DNA of 64,000 bases from Excoecaria cochinchinensis (GCA_947683425.1 CANTUQ010000043.1:11952501-12016500); one strand, 5' to 3'; positions 44,025-56,800 are shown, counted from the stretch's first letter. Notes: generated by a model from the letters alone, not told the origin. Program-made: numbers and translations.

Positions 44025-46358
44025 TGTCACACCCCAACCTATACCAAGGAGACTTCCATACAGATTGGAGGAGAGGCCTCCCTGGATAGATAGGAGTGTC
44101 ACACCCCACTAGTACAAACATGCAAACATTACATATATAGAGCGACATATCGGAGATAATTAAAAACTTCAATACAAAGAAGAATGATTTTGAACAAAAT
44201 GTATACCTTATTAATATACCAAAAGAAGGTCTTTACATATTACATCAGATTACAAAAAGAAACAATTTACAAAAGCCCAATATACACTGTTCAAAAGGGC
44301 TAACGAAACATTACATCTATTACAAAAATAAAGGAAAGCCTATACTATAAAACTTCAGAACTCTAAATGCGTTGGCCTTCCCGATGCGACACGCCCAACC
44401 CGAGGCAATCGAAAACCTTCCACACCTGCACGGATAAACACTCGTGCTAAGCGAAATCGCTTAGTGGGGAAACACACAATTCATGACCGTCACTCACAGT
44501 GACGGTGACAGAAAATGCATGAAAACAATACAATTATGAGCATATAATCATACATAGTTAATTCAGATATTAGCATTCTCATCCAAAGATTCTTGTACAA
44601 AATACAATGACACCTGCTTAATCACAATGAGTGGATAACGAGTACATATAGATACTTGAAAGTATCGATATCATCACATATACATATAGATACCCGAAGG
44701 CATCAAATCATTCTTTTTATTTTGTTTCTAAATTCTTATTACGTGGAATCTTAAGAAAGATTCAGACAGAGGGATCGCGAGGATCCATTCGTGGGACCTG
44801 ATCAGGGTCCAAGTCGTACATATAGCTGCAGCGGCACATAACTCTATTAGGCATGCCTAACTATCCACTTATCCGACATTAGCAGGTTATGCAAAATCTT
44901 ATCACGTTTACATGTATATATTATTAGGCAAAAGATAGTCAAAGCTTAATAAAAACTGCATGCAAAAGAATTTAAGTCATTAAGCAAAAAGGAGAAGAAA
45001 TCAAATTTGGAAGTCACGTCTGTCGCGCTCGCGACAGAAGCCGAGCTACACTTGCCCGCCTCGTCTCGCGATCGCGAGAGATCTCGTGGTCGTGAGAGGA
45101 CGTAGGGATTGCTCTTCTATCGCGCTCGCGAGGCTTGTCGCGCTCGCGACAGAAGAGAACCTCGCACAAGCTCGAAGCTCGAGCACTCTGTCGCGCTCGC
45201 GACAGAGAGCTCCCTCGAGTTCTTTGGCGCGACACTTCTCGCGCCGGCGCGAGGGCCGAAACCTCCGCACTCTGTCGCGCTCGCGACAGACACGGGTTTT
45301 TCAGCTCTTACGCCTAAATTCTGCAGAATTCACACAAAATTCACTTCCAAACTTCCAAAATTGATTCCAAAACTCAAAATTCAGCAATCAAAGCATTCAC
45401 AACTCATAACATAAATAAAAACCCAACTTTGTCACCATTTATCTCAATTAAATCGAGTCAATTACATGTCCAATTCTAAGAATTTTTAAAACAGCAATTT
45501 TGATAACAATTATAACTATTCACATAATTTCCCATCAATCCTTCAACAATATTCATTCTTTCACATCACATATCACATAAATTTCAATTCAAGTTATCAC
45601 AACACAACTCATAATCCCAATCAAAACAAAAACACATTTATCAAACTCAAATCACAAAAATGCACAAAAAGATGAACAATCCCCAAACCTTCTCTCCTTA
45701 GCTCCTAATCGCGAGCTCCGCTTCCGCTTGCGATTCCTTTCCCTTTATCAGGTCTAGGAGTCTCCTCTGAACCATAAACCCATAACAATCAAGATCAATT
45801 TTACAACTACCCACAAATGAATTTACAAATATTTAAACCTAGAGAAGAGGAAGAGAAAGAATCTAAAACATCAATAACTCCTACTCACCTCTAAGCTTCC
45901 AAAATCCCCAAGCTAATCAACTCTAATTACTCAATTAAGGAGGTGGGAGCAAGATTGTGCAAAGAAAAAGGAAGAACAAAGAAAGAAGAAGAAGAAACGA
46001 AGAAGATAGCGTGAGGAAGGAAGAAGAACGGGAAAACAAGGGGAAAATGGCTGCCTTCTCTCTCTCTCTCACCAAACTCATAAATGCCCACTTATCCTCT
46101 TTGCCACATGTCATTCTCTCCAAAAGACATATGTCCTAAATCACACCCTACTCTCATACCTTAACATACACATTAAGCTATCCCTTATTCACACTTTATT
46201 TCCATACACCCACTTATACTATATCCTAACTCCTCTTCTCAAACTAATATACATAAATTAAATAAATAAACCAATTTAACACACACATGCAACACATAAA
46301 ATACACACATTCCGACACGGACAGGCTCAAACTACTGGGGTGGTTTTGGGGTGTTACA
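44025..46358 (-). repeat. 5' LTR of Tek-B
   Basis: A 2,334-bp LTR, 35 bases shorter than the 3' LTR. The difference is exactly the two module units of 18 and 17 bases missing at the points after 45204 and after 45289. Elsewhere only scattered substitutions are seen. The element promoter would lie here. Confidence 0.95.
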
Positions 46359-46553
46359 GACGGGCGTCTGTCGGAGGGGTACACTAGGTCTTTTGACCGA
46401 TGGTCCACCCATAGGACTCGAAAGCGAGCGATGCCTGTCACTCGAGAGGAGCGGGCATCGCTCGAATGAGCGACGGGCGCCGCTCAATCACGAGAGACGG
46501 GCCCCACTGCCGAGCGACAGCTGGCACTCGACACGAAAGATGGGTCTCTCTTG
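46359..46553 (-). repeat. 5' LTR of Tat-R, outer part, truncated
   Basis: Continues the Tat-R LTR after Tek-B, matching about 8955-9147 of the 3' LTR, then stops abruptly after gatgggtctctc. The remaining 230 bases, including the LTR start, are absent, so the outer end was lost by deletion or replaced by the sequence that follows. Confidence 0.8.
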
Positions 46554-48190
46554 TTTCACTCAAACAAGGCTTTTACCCTCTTAATGTACTCACACACTCT
46601 TGCCTTTTACCACTCTAATTGCAACTTTAAAATTGCACTTCAGAATTCAATTCACAAACCAAGAATTTGAGTACATTTTAGAAAGCAAAGAAATAAGCAA
46701 CTAACAAAAAAGAAAGTTCAAAGCTAGAAAAGAAGACTCTAGACACAATGAAGGTGGTACACAGACAAGACTGGTATACCACTTGATTATATCCAAATTA
46801 GAGTATTAGAACAAGCAAAGATACTCTAACAGTGTAAAGGAACAAAAGCAAGCTCAAAACAAAGAAATAAGCAACAAGAATTAAGAAAAATGACAATTTG
46901 GACAAAATGTATGAATTTGATTCACTACAAAGTAAACCAAATATAGAACCTAGTTATTCTACCCAACAAAGCAAGAAAATAAAAAAGAAACCTAATTATA
47001 CTAAGTAAGACAGAATGCACTCAATACAATTCAATTTAGAGCCAAAATGATGAATAGGCCGAATGGTGTATCAAGCTCTAATTAATGTGTCAAAATGGTA
47101 AAAAAATGATGGCAAAATGATATCGAAATGATGGCAAAATGGTAGAAAAATGATGGTAAAATTATATCAAAATGATGTAAAAATGACAGCAAAATGGTAC
47201 CAAAATGTTACCAAAAACGGATAGCAAATGATAGGAAAATGTTACCAAAAATGGATAGCAAATGATAGGAAAATGTTACCAAAAATGGATAGCAAATGAT
47301 AGGAAAATGATATCCAAAATGATAAGCAAATGGTAGCACAAATGAATCCTTATCTGAATTGAATAATAATAATCAAAGGTGATTTAGGATTAAGTTTTCC
47401 TATTCCCAAAATAGATAAGATTAAATTTTCCTATTACTTAAAGGATTCCTATCTCTATTTAGAAAAGGATTAATTGCTGCTCCTAATCCTCAAGCACTTA
47501 GGATTAAGTTTTCCCACCTATTAATGGATTTGGATTTTCCCTTTTCCTATAAATATACTCCCTTGGCCGAATTGCTCCCTATCCCTTTCTCCTTCTATAT
47601 TCTTTCTTTCACGTTTTTTTTTTCTTCTTTCTTTTCTTTTTTTTTTCTTTTTTTTCTTTTTAATACGAAGAAAATACCAACTAGACTACAGACTACCAAA
47701 CGTCTCAATCCCAATGTGATCAGAATCCAAATTCGTTATCTAAAACCTCTTTTCAAAACATAAAAACTTCAAAGTGAAAAACGGAGGCTTAAACGTTGTT
47801 TTTGAGGACCGAAAAAGGCAATTACATAGGGCATCACCTATGTAATGATTGTAGGGCTCGAAATTCTTTTTTTGTAAACATATTATAATAGCAAATCGGA
47901 CACCCTAGTCAAAAGTTACGGCTTTTCAAAAATTTCTATTTTTTTTTTTAAACATCAAACTAATCTTTAATCTTCTTCTACTAGGATTTGGATTCAAGCT
48001 AAGGATGTTCAAGATATCGGTTCAAGGCTATTTCACAAATTCAAGGTAAAGGTAAGAAAAGAAAAGGCTAATTTAAACACACAATTAACTAAGAAACTTA
48101 ATGCAACCTAATTCGACATAAACAACTAGAATTCAAAGAAAAAGAAAATGCAAACCTAACACTAAGATAAATAGGAATTTACCTTAACTT
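46554..48190 (-). other. Leader-like sequence of a minus-strand LTR element, no coding seen
   Basis: No long frames on either strand. It follows a primer-binding site (48191-48203) in the minus orientation and so may be the leader of an element whose gag-pol is missing. It contains a repeat cluster (47095-47345) and a plus-strand tataaata box near 47549 followed by a long CT/T-rich tract (47590-47660). The 79-residue plus-strand frame at 47524 is low-complexity and not supported. Confidence 0.45.
47095..47345. repeat. 34-bp minisatellite and degenerate flanks
   Basis: Three tandem copies of a 34-base unit (aaaatgttaccaaaaatgg then atagcaaatgatag) at 47201-47302, identical except one C/T and the first base. 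Both sides hold degenerate aaaatgatRgc-type repeats of 10-14 bases. Confidence 0.85.
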
Positions 48191-48203
48191 GACTCTGATA
48201 CCA
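48191..48203 (-). other. Primer-binding site of an LTR element
   Basis: The minus strand reads tggtatcagagtc, two bases after an LTR end (tgatgcgg on plus at 48206). It matches the initiator tRNA-Met type of primer site. Confidence 0.7.
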
Positions 48204-48205
48204 AA

Positions 48206-48802
48206 TGATGCGGAACCCAATAGCTAATGAGCTACAAACCCACACATACGATTCGAATAGCAAAGCAAAATCAGATAAACACCCTCCCTATTGAACCCCC
48301 AAACAACTTGTGAATGGAAACGCAAATAATCGAGAATTAAAGAACCTGAAAAATGCCACAATCAAACAATTGATAAGTTAATCAAATTCTTCATGCAATA
48401 GAAAAGAAAGCAATTCACTCTCTCAATCTAAGCAAATAAATTCGGTTATGCCAAAGAATATTATTCAAAAATCTGAAGTTCATAATTCATATTAGCCTAT
48501 TTATATGGTGGCTAACCCTAAGTAGCAAAATAACCTAAAGAAAACCCTAATGAGGCCTTTTACTAAGGTAGGCCGAATTTCTATGGGCTTAAGTTATCAA
48601 ATAAGCCCATTTACAAGGAATATCTTAAAACAAAACCCATTAAAATAAAAGAGTTGGCCGAATTTCTTAAGCCCAATATATAGACTAACTAAAACCCAAA
48701 ATAACTAAAATAAACCTAATATAAAAAGCCCAAAACGTATAGCCCATCTTAACAACTTAAATGAGTCATGTGACCTTTTAAATGAAGCACGTGACTTGTA
48801 CA
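48206..48802 (-). repeat. Putative 0.6-kb LTR
   Basis: Begins tgatgcggaaccc at the low end next to the primer site and appears to end cttgtaca at 48802, so TG...CA on the minus strand. A TATA box (ccatataaataggc, minus strand near 48508) supports promoter character. Only one copy is in the window, so the high-end boundary is inferred. Confidence 0.5.
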
Positions 48803-48837
48803 ATTAAAGTCCAAAGTTGTATAAACCCAAAAATGAC

Positions 48838-49071
48838 TTAAGTTGGCCCAATTTCATTATAAGCTTCCAAAAGGCTAAGTACTTTGTGAAAGCCTCCTTC
48901 AAGCTCTCTTTGACACTTTTCAAAGGCATCTTCTTGTAGTTCTTGAGTAATAAAGCCTTGCACATAGGCTGTCATAGCCACCTTCAGCTTCTTAGCTCGC
49001 CCTCTTGTGATTGGACCACTTGGCATCTTCAAAGGGTCCTTAGTGGTTGGCTGATCCGTATCAGTGGGCAT
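48838..49071 (-). pseudogene. C-terminal fragment of a Ty3/gypsy polyprotein
   Basis: 77 residues with MPSGPITRGRAKKLKVAM near the start. The phrase 'GPITRxRAKKL' is a common extreme C-terminal motif of plant gypsy polyproteins after integrase. Ends in a TAA at 48838, 36 bases before the putative LTR. The rest of pol is not present upstream; an ATTT repeat begins at 49150. Confidence 0.55.
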
Positions 49072-49149
49072 GGTAAAGACTTCCTCAATTTCGACCCACT
49101 TTTATACATGGATTTGTGCTAGATCAGAGTGGGCCTTATGGGTATAGGT

Positions 49150-49158
49150 AATTTTGTT

Positions 49159-49190
<32 letters not shown>

Positions 49191-49395
49191 TTATTATTTT
49201 ATTTATAATTTATTAATATATTTATTTAATGAAATATTTAATTATTTAAATAATTATTTATTTATTTATTTATTTATATGTTTAATTATGTATGTAATTA
49301 TTTATTTTTTTATTTAATTGTCTAATTATTTAATTATTTATTAATTGATTTTTTTATTTATCTATTTATTTATTTATTTATTTTTCAAGTTGAGA
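49150..49395. repeat. (ATTT)n microsatellite
   Basis: Long, imperfect tttattta repeat over about 245 bases, the densest simple repeat in the window. The 62-residue frame across it is a translation of the repeat and not a gene. It replaces the 5' part of the PMD gene that follows. Confidence 0.9.
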
Positions 49396-49429
49396 TATTA
49401 TGTTAACACAATGAATTATTTTATATTAG

Positions 49430-50619
49430 GTGGCAATCTCCTATCAATTTAAGTAATAATAATAGTAAAGATGTACATGTTTTTCGAGTAGATTTAAACA
49501 TCCAGTGTGATGATGAGGTAATTATTTATATGTATTATTTGATTATAATAATTATTGTGCAGACGGAGTAGTTTTTGGCAATAAATTTTTTTTTTATTAG
49601 ATGGATTGGCAGCCGTACTGAGGTGTTATGCATCTATTGACGCCTTTCTGTACAAATGGACAAGGCATTTGGAGAGCAGTTGTTCCTTTAGTTTGTTTTC
49701 ATATAATTGAGTGGCAACACCCCGATCGTTGTCTTTGTCAATTTGGAATGAACCAACCATTCCAAGCCAACCAATAACTTATGACAAAGTGAATTCAGTT
49801 GATTTGAGAGGGAATTATGACCAGAATTGGGAAATTTCTTTTTCTAATTTCATTATCGAGTGGAATAATCGACTGAATCGAGTTGTAACTACTCCTGTGC
49901 TCACGGCACCACTGCATATAAGATCGCAATACATGCAATGGTACTTATTAAGAATGAGATAATGGATAACACCTATAGGAGTGGTAATAGGAGCTTCGGT
50001 ATGAATGACATATTGTATTTATTTTTCTTTAATTAATATATATAATATGGCTAATAAACATGATGATTTATTTGTAGTAACAATTTAACTTAAATACATG
50101 CAGGCTGATGCTGCTGAACGGGTTTACCATCATGGTGGGGAGCGACTAACATCTGAAGCCATTTTAGGAGCTGTAAGGGCAATTGACAAGACATCCGTTG
50201 ACTATCCATGCCAGCTTGTCCCTGACACGGTTCACATTCCACAAATGAACGTGCCATACGAAGATTTTCGACAAACTAGAAAGAGCAGAAGAGAAATGGC
50301 TGAAAGATGGACATCTGTAGCATCTATTCCTGTTCCTCCAAGGGTCAACCAAGTTCCTCCACCTATGTCATGGCCATATCATTATCAGGGTAGTCCAATT
50401 TCATTCGGAATGCCATCATTTACTCAGCCTACATTTTATGATACAAAAGGTGGTCAATCCAGATGTTATGACTATGAGGTCAGTCCATCAAGATTGAACG
50501 TGGAATTAAATGTTAGTATATCGGAGCCTAGCACAATTCCGCCATTTAATATTCATGGTGGAATGGGTGAAAACGTCCAGCATGATGATTTTTTGGATGA
50601 ACTTCTATCCGATCAATAA
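49430..50619 (+). pseudogene. Plant mobile domain (PMD) gene of a Mutator-like element, 5'-truncated
   Basis: Three exons with consensus splice sites: 49430-49516 (donor gtaatt), 49601-49998 (acceptor tttattag, donor gtatga) and 50104-50619 (acceptor atgcag). They encode FRVDLNIQCDDE, WQPY, then GIWRAVVPLVCFHIIEW, PDRCLCQFGMNQ, NWEISFSNFIIEWNNR and QYMQWYLLRM, the conserved blocks of the plant mobile domain (MAIN/MAIL-type proteins). The last exon is a variable Pro/Ser-rich tail ending DDFLDELLSDQ. There is a TGA after WQPY and a frameshift near 49765. The first exons and start codon are absent. PMD proteins occur both as host silencing factors and within transposons; here the convergent MURA gene argues for the latter. 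Confidence 0.75.
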
Positions 50620-50804
50620 ATGCAAAGTGGAGATTTCAGTCAAATAATGCATGCTCCTACTGGAACCGAGGACTTTAACTATAGCTCCTATCGTGACTTT
50701 GGACATAATTAAAATAGCACATTGTCTTATGTATAATATTGCTTAATTAATACTAATGACAACATTTCATTACTAATTTGAGATCTTTTAGATTTATACA
50801 TGTA
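50620..50804. other. Short spacer between convergent PMD and MURA genes
   Basis: Only about 185 bases of AT-rich sequence separate the two stop codons, so the two 3' ends face each other and their transcripts may overlap. No terminal inverted repeat is found here. Confidence 0.6.
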
Positions 50805-53800
50805 TTACACATTTAAATTAAATCTTTGCGTTGATGATCCTGCACGACTGGGACATGTCTTTTTATTGTGGCTAGCATTTTCGCAAGTGCTGCAATGTGT
50901 AACATTCCGACGTTCTCTCCTATCCATCTCATTGCGACTTCGTGTTGTTTTAGGGCGACCTTTCTTGCATTTAAGTTCCATATCAAGCACAATTTTTGGA
51001 CCATAATAATCAGGCCAAAATTCTCTATGAGCCATCGATCGAAATTCCCCTTCATAACTTTTTAGTGACTATGCAATGCTATAACAAGAATCAACAAAGG
51101 AGAACATATCAAGATGTTTGTGCATGCATGCTGCAATTGCGTGTGAACATGGCATTTTTTTCCTGGAACTTACCACGTTCACATTCGGTCTTATCAAGAC
51201 TGACAATGTACATGTCAATTTCTGTGTTATCTTCCGGTGCGTTGCCTGATAATACCCTGAATATTTTGTACCGACTATCGTAATCAAGCACTGTATGGCC
51301 CCGCGCCTTGATAGCAGATTTATTAATAGCTGCAACACATTTTGGTGTGAACCGCTGTAACACCCTCATACCCTATACGAACACTGCCGACTTAGGTATA
51401 TTGTGCAATTACCATGATTGAATATAGGTTAACCTTCACTGGTTTCGGATTATGGCTAAAATTTTTTTTTCTACACTTGTTATTATATTCACTTTACAGT
51501 TTATTTCCCTTAGTAATATCACTTAACAATTCACTTCATTTAATGATCTTTATTTAACACTTAGTCGTCGATTGACCTATAACTGTCTATTGTTACTATT
51601 CATTAGGTATAAATTTCAGTATAACGGCTTGTTTTTCTTACTATCCAAACCTGCACTTTTCAAAAACCACAGCCCCGACAAGGGCACAACAATAATAATA
51701 TTTAATCCCAACCATATTCGAACTCAAACATTCATCAAAGCAGTCATAACATCCACACAGATAAATGCATATATCTAATACCATACCAGTTTTAAGTTAC
51801 CAAAATAAAGTATATACATGCCATTAAAATTCCATAACTATTACAAAAATATAAACTTGTATCCTTTCCTCCTGCTTGCTTCAAAATGACTGAAGTACGC
51901 TTTGCTCCACCCTAACGCGTACCTACATGCAGTCAAAAACAATTACGTGCTGAGCATTAGAATACCCAATGGTGGTTACCAATCTATAAATTTCCTACTA
52001 AAATTATTTACTCATTATAATATATCTAATTCCTACACTTAATATTTATTTATATTTAGTCACTAAATAATCTCATTAAATTCACATTATCAATTATTAA
52101 TTCACTTTAATTACACTTTATATACAATTTCCATAATTAATCCATTAATTATAATTATTTACACTTATGTCCTTAATCTTTTCACTTAATTCCATTTACG
52201 TCCCTAACTTTTCCATTAATTACATCTATGTCCCATCTTTTACATTAATTACATTCATGTCCCCACTTTTGCCATAATACCATCCATATCCCTTCTTTTT
52301 CACTAATTCCCTTTTTGTCCTTATTACCACTTAATTACCATTTTACCCTTATTTATTTATCCAATTTACACTTTTATCCTTATTTACTTATTTTAATTAC
52401 TATTTTACCCTTTTCCACTTATATTCCACTTTTAACCTCATAATTTCATCAAATTACACTTAAAGTCCTTATTTTATCACTTTTCCACTAGTTTACCATT
52501 TTAACCTCATATTTGCCAAAATTACGATTTTACCCTTACACTTACACTTTTTTACCTAACTTTCTCACTTTTTACCAACTTTTGTAAAATTACCGTTTTA
52601 CCCCTAAATTTTCTATTTATTCTATTTTAGTCCCGTTTTCACTCATTTTCACAATTATCACTATTTTAACCATTTTTATCATATATTTACCGTTATGCCC
52701 TTAGTATGGACCCGGTAGAAAATTTATTGACAGGATATGCGGGACGTGGATCTCATAGATCCACTACACTATGAAATGATCCTAATAGGACCATTTCTCA
52801 CTGCACTGCACTACACTAGTCACTGTTATACACTATACACTGTGATAAGCCATCACTGGCCTATCAATATCGAGTCGCCATGACTCGTACCGCGGTGTGG
52901 AGTACCTATGGCTAGCCATCTATATCCTGGACTAGATTTCACTACCAAAATACTACTAAGGGCAATATCTCATTAAAATTCACATAAATGCCACATTATG
53001 TCAACATGTACATTTCAGCACACACATCATTTCGACTTATAATTTTGCGTACACACTCATTTATGAATGTTTAGTCATTTTATGCCATTATATACCATTA
53101 ATTGTCAAAATATTCACTTTAAGCCATATGAATACCATTCGGCCAATACATCAAGTTTCCATATCATGCACTTTAGTTTTTTTTAACCACTCAATTATCT
53201 CAATTACATGCTAAACATGCCATAAATACCATTTGCATGCCGTAGTTCATCATATATCTTATTAAACTCCTTTGTTTACCATTCGGCCACAACTTCAAAA
53301 TTTCATTAATATCTCTTTTTAGTCTTTTAACCATTCCATCATGTAATACACATTTTAGACATATTATAAACATCTTTTACAAGCCTTAAAACTCATCAAA
53401 ACATCATGATTTCCTTAGAATTCCATTCGGCCACTATTAAGATTTTCATACCAAATTGATTTAATTTTATCTAACCATATTTATACACTATATTAAGTCC
53501 ACTAATCATGAATATAAAGTTAGATTTAATTAATCACTTCATTTTCTCATACCTACACTTAAACATAACCTAAAATCCAATATAAATTATAGGAAAAAGA
53601 TAGATTTAATAAAAACAAACCTCAAATTCTAGCTCTAGACCTCTTTAGGCTTGCTTTTCCTTTCCTTTGCTTGGTGAAACTCCTTCCTCACCTTAAGTTC
53701 CTACCATGGCCGAATATATAAGTCCTCATAACATAAAAACCAAGCTTCCTTTATGCAAACTAACACCATAAATGAACTCTACACCCTTAAAAACCCTCAT

Positions 53801-56800
53801 AGGAACTAATAAACCAAATTATAAACCCTTAAATCCCATACCTCAAAACTTACCCTAAACTTTGCACACAAGATTTTTCCAACTTCCAGTGCTCCAAATG
53901 GACTCCAATGACTTCTATTAGGTTGTAGAGGAGCTGAAATTTATCTATAGGGTTGGATTTTTGGGAAATATTGGTTGAGAAGTGAAGAAAAATGGAGGAG
54001 AAGATGAAGAAATGGGTTCGGCCTTGAAGGAGAAAGGGAGAGGCGGTGGCTTGCTCATTTCTCTAAAGAAATCCAGCCAACTCCTCCCTTATATAGTCCA
54101 TAAATGAATTGAACCGGTCCAACCGAAGTGGTCCGACCGATTTAAACCGAAATTTTGATTTTTCGGTTCAATTGCACTTTTTCAAAGCATCTCCATGTTT
54201 CTCACATTATTTCCACTTATAACCAATTTCATTGTTCTTAAAACAACAAAAATAGGTTACCTGCAAATTTTCAACTCAATCAGAGTGCATTTGGGCCCCG
54301 GTTCACTTAAATCGGTCTGATTCAATCATTTTTTTGTTCTGCCATAAAATTCAACTCTAAAACTGTCAAAATTCACAGAAAACTATTACACTACATAAAC
54401 AACATCCATTAGGGCTCACTAACCACTTTTAACCCCTCAGTCAACCCTCGGTCTAACCTCGGTTCAAATTGAATCGAGCCGAAGGCCAACTTCAAAATGA
54501 CTTTTGGAGGCCTATTTGACTCCATTTTTAGCTCAAATTTTACCAATAAACTCCTGACGACCCACAAATCATTTTCGCGAAATAAAAATTTTTCTGAAAA
54601 CGGACAGCCGGGTTCGCTGTATAGCTACCCAGGGGTTATCCATCCTGGAATTGCTATACTTCCGGCACATTTGATACTAAACTTTAACACTGGCAAAACC
54701 ACTCACTACACTGTTTAACACTGCAATCATCATGGTAATACTGAAATTATAACTGACACTTCTAGACTAGTATTTGGGCCACTACAACTGCAATCCTTGA
54801 GCCATTTTAGTCATGTACATTCCCCTTCTATGGTCATAAAATTTGACCAAACAACCAAAGACATGTTCGACTATAGCAGTTATTGGCATCATGCGCAACC
54901 TTTTAGAGCACTATTAATACTCTCCACAATATTTGTCGTGACATGGCCATAACGACAACCACCATCTTCAGATAATGTCCAAAACTCTAACGGCACACGC
55001 ATTGCCCAGTTGTAGGAATCAACGTCAAGCTGTTTAATGTCATCCATCTGCTTCTTAAACTTCCGTTGTTGATACGTATTCCCTACACCAGCATAACATA
55101 TCAATTAAAAAATTATTAAACAAAACAAGCTCTTGGAATAATTAATAATAAAGAATTATATACGTACCAGCATTGTAAAACAACTTTTTTATTGTCGAAT
55201 TTCTATGATGGGTGTTGTAATTACTGACGAAGTGGCGCTAACATATCCTATGAATAGCACAAGGATCCTTCCAACCACTTCTTTCATCACGAAACACTGA
55301 CATTATTTCAACGTGACGATCAGATATAACAGTAATCCCATTCCTCTACGTAACATGCCTCCTAATTAAACTCATAAACCAAGCCCAACTTGATTTATTT
55401 TCAGACTCAAAAATAGCAAAAGCAACTGGAAATAACATTTCGTTATCATCCACAGCATTGGCTATGAGAAGTGTCTGTTGGAATTTTCCCGTGAGAATTG
55501 TTCCGTCGATCAACAGTACGGGCTTACAGTGGTTAAACCCATCAATCGCTGGTTTAAAACTCCAAAAAACCCTTTGAAATTGCTTTACAGTGGGGATATG
55601 GGTGTATTGGAGCAAAAACTCATAAACAGTTTCGGGATTATAATTTTGTAAAGCATATAAAAAACCTGGCAGTCTCTCATATGATTCAACATAATTCCCA
55701 AAGATAAACTCGAGTGTGCCCATCTTCGCATACCAAGCCTTATAATACGATACCTCATAGTGAAATTGCTCTTTGATAACAACAATAATCACATCAATAG
55801 GTAAGGTTGGATTTTTACTTACCATCCCCCTGATGCAATTGCAAATTATTTGCGATCCCAACTGTCTGTGATCCTTTAGCATATTACCTACAGATAGGCA
55901 TGAATGTGGTCCCTTGAACCTTGTGATCATCCAAAAAGAACTTCTCTCTCTTTTCGCTGCTCTTAACCTCCATTCACACCCAATTTCCGATTTAATGCAC
56001 CTCAGAACTTAGTATTTTGGCTTCTATTCCACAACTCTGAAGTCAACATTTCTCATGATTGAGTATTTTTTTACACAAGATTTGACCTCATCTTTACTGT
56101 TGAAAAGCAAACCTACTAATAACTTAGAGGTCCCATCCCAAGTTTCAAAACGCTCACCTTCAGACATATTAACTTCTGATTCATCGAAGTCAATTGCAGT
56201 ATAGTGTTCAGATGAAAAGTTAAAGATCGCATCATTTGACTCCCCACTGACATGGACTGATGCTAAGGGACTTATATACTGCGTACTAGATGACTCATGA
56301 CTGTCACCAAATTCAAAGTCATCGCTTTCTGCACTCATATTTGCTGTGTCAGCCTCAACGTCGTCATTAGATGACAGATAATCATTGTTTAAAAACTCAT
56401 TTTTGTCCTGATCCATGGCACCAACATCTACTTGAATTTCATTTTTGACATCTATAGGAATGTCATTTAAAGAAAGACCCTCATTTGCCGAAATGTTGCG
56501 ACATTTGCATGCAAGGAATAGTCCATTAAATTTCCATCCCGTCGTTCAACAGTCGGCCGAACATCAATAGGACCCGTATTTGTCCTATGTTCAACTGATT
56601 GTCTATGGCAGATATGTTTTGTACCTTGACTTGGGTCAACACCTACTTGTTGTACAAAGTTCTGCTCATCTCGACGACTGCTTGATCTGCTGCCAAATAT
56701 GGATTTACTGAAAAAATCACCAACCCTTCGACTAATAGACCGCCTAGGCTGACTAATAGAAGCATCACGCACTTGGCTGACTCATAGAAGCATCGGGCAC

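Larger units (their letters stand above)
36966..46358 (-). mobile_element. Tek-B: complete, young Tekay/Del-type chromovirus
   Basis: A 9.4-kb element with LTRs 36966-39334 and 44025-46358, flanked by the perfect duplication gacgg (36961-36965 and 46359-46363). Inserted within a gacggg module of the Tat-R 5' LTR. The two LTRs differ by about 1% by eye in their first 550 bases. Coding capacity is lost only through two single-base frameshifts and an unusual integrase residue. It is the best-preserved element in the window. Confidence 0.95.
6992..46553 (-). mobile_element. Tat-R: Tat/Ogre-like gypsy element with three nested insertions
   Basis: On the minus strand the order is 5' LTR (46553-46359 and 36965-34977), primer-binding site, gag, protease, reverse transcriptase, two RNase H regions, integrase, two extra genes, 3' tandem repeats, polypurine tract, 3' LTR (9379-6992). 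The dual RNase H (degenerate then archaeal-type), the VDDGSS protease motif, the gag knuckle YCAYHQHTEHITDNC and long LTRs are typical of the Tat/Ogre lineage. Tek-A, solo LTR D and Tek-B are inserted inside. Subtracting them leaves roughly 18 kb. The outer end of the 5' LTR is missing, so no flanking target duplication can be shown. It is not autonomous because of many stops and frameshifts. Confidence 0.85.

Noticed and set aside
47524..47763. 79-residue plus-strand frame after a tataaata box
   Set aside because: Mostly F/S/L from a T-rich tract; no domain, no splice logic, and it lies in leader-like DNA of an LTR element.
49129..49317. 62-residue frame of Tyr/Leu/Ile/Asn
   Set aside because: It is the translation of an (ATTT)n microsatellite.
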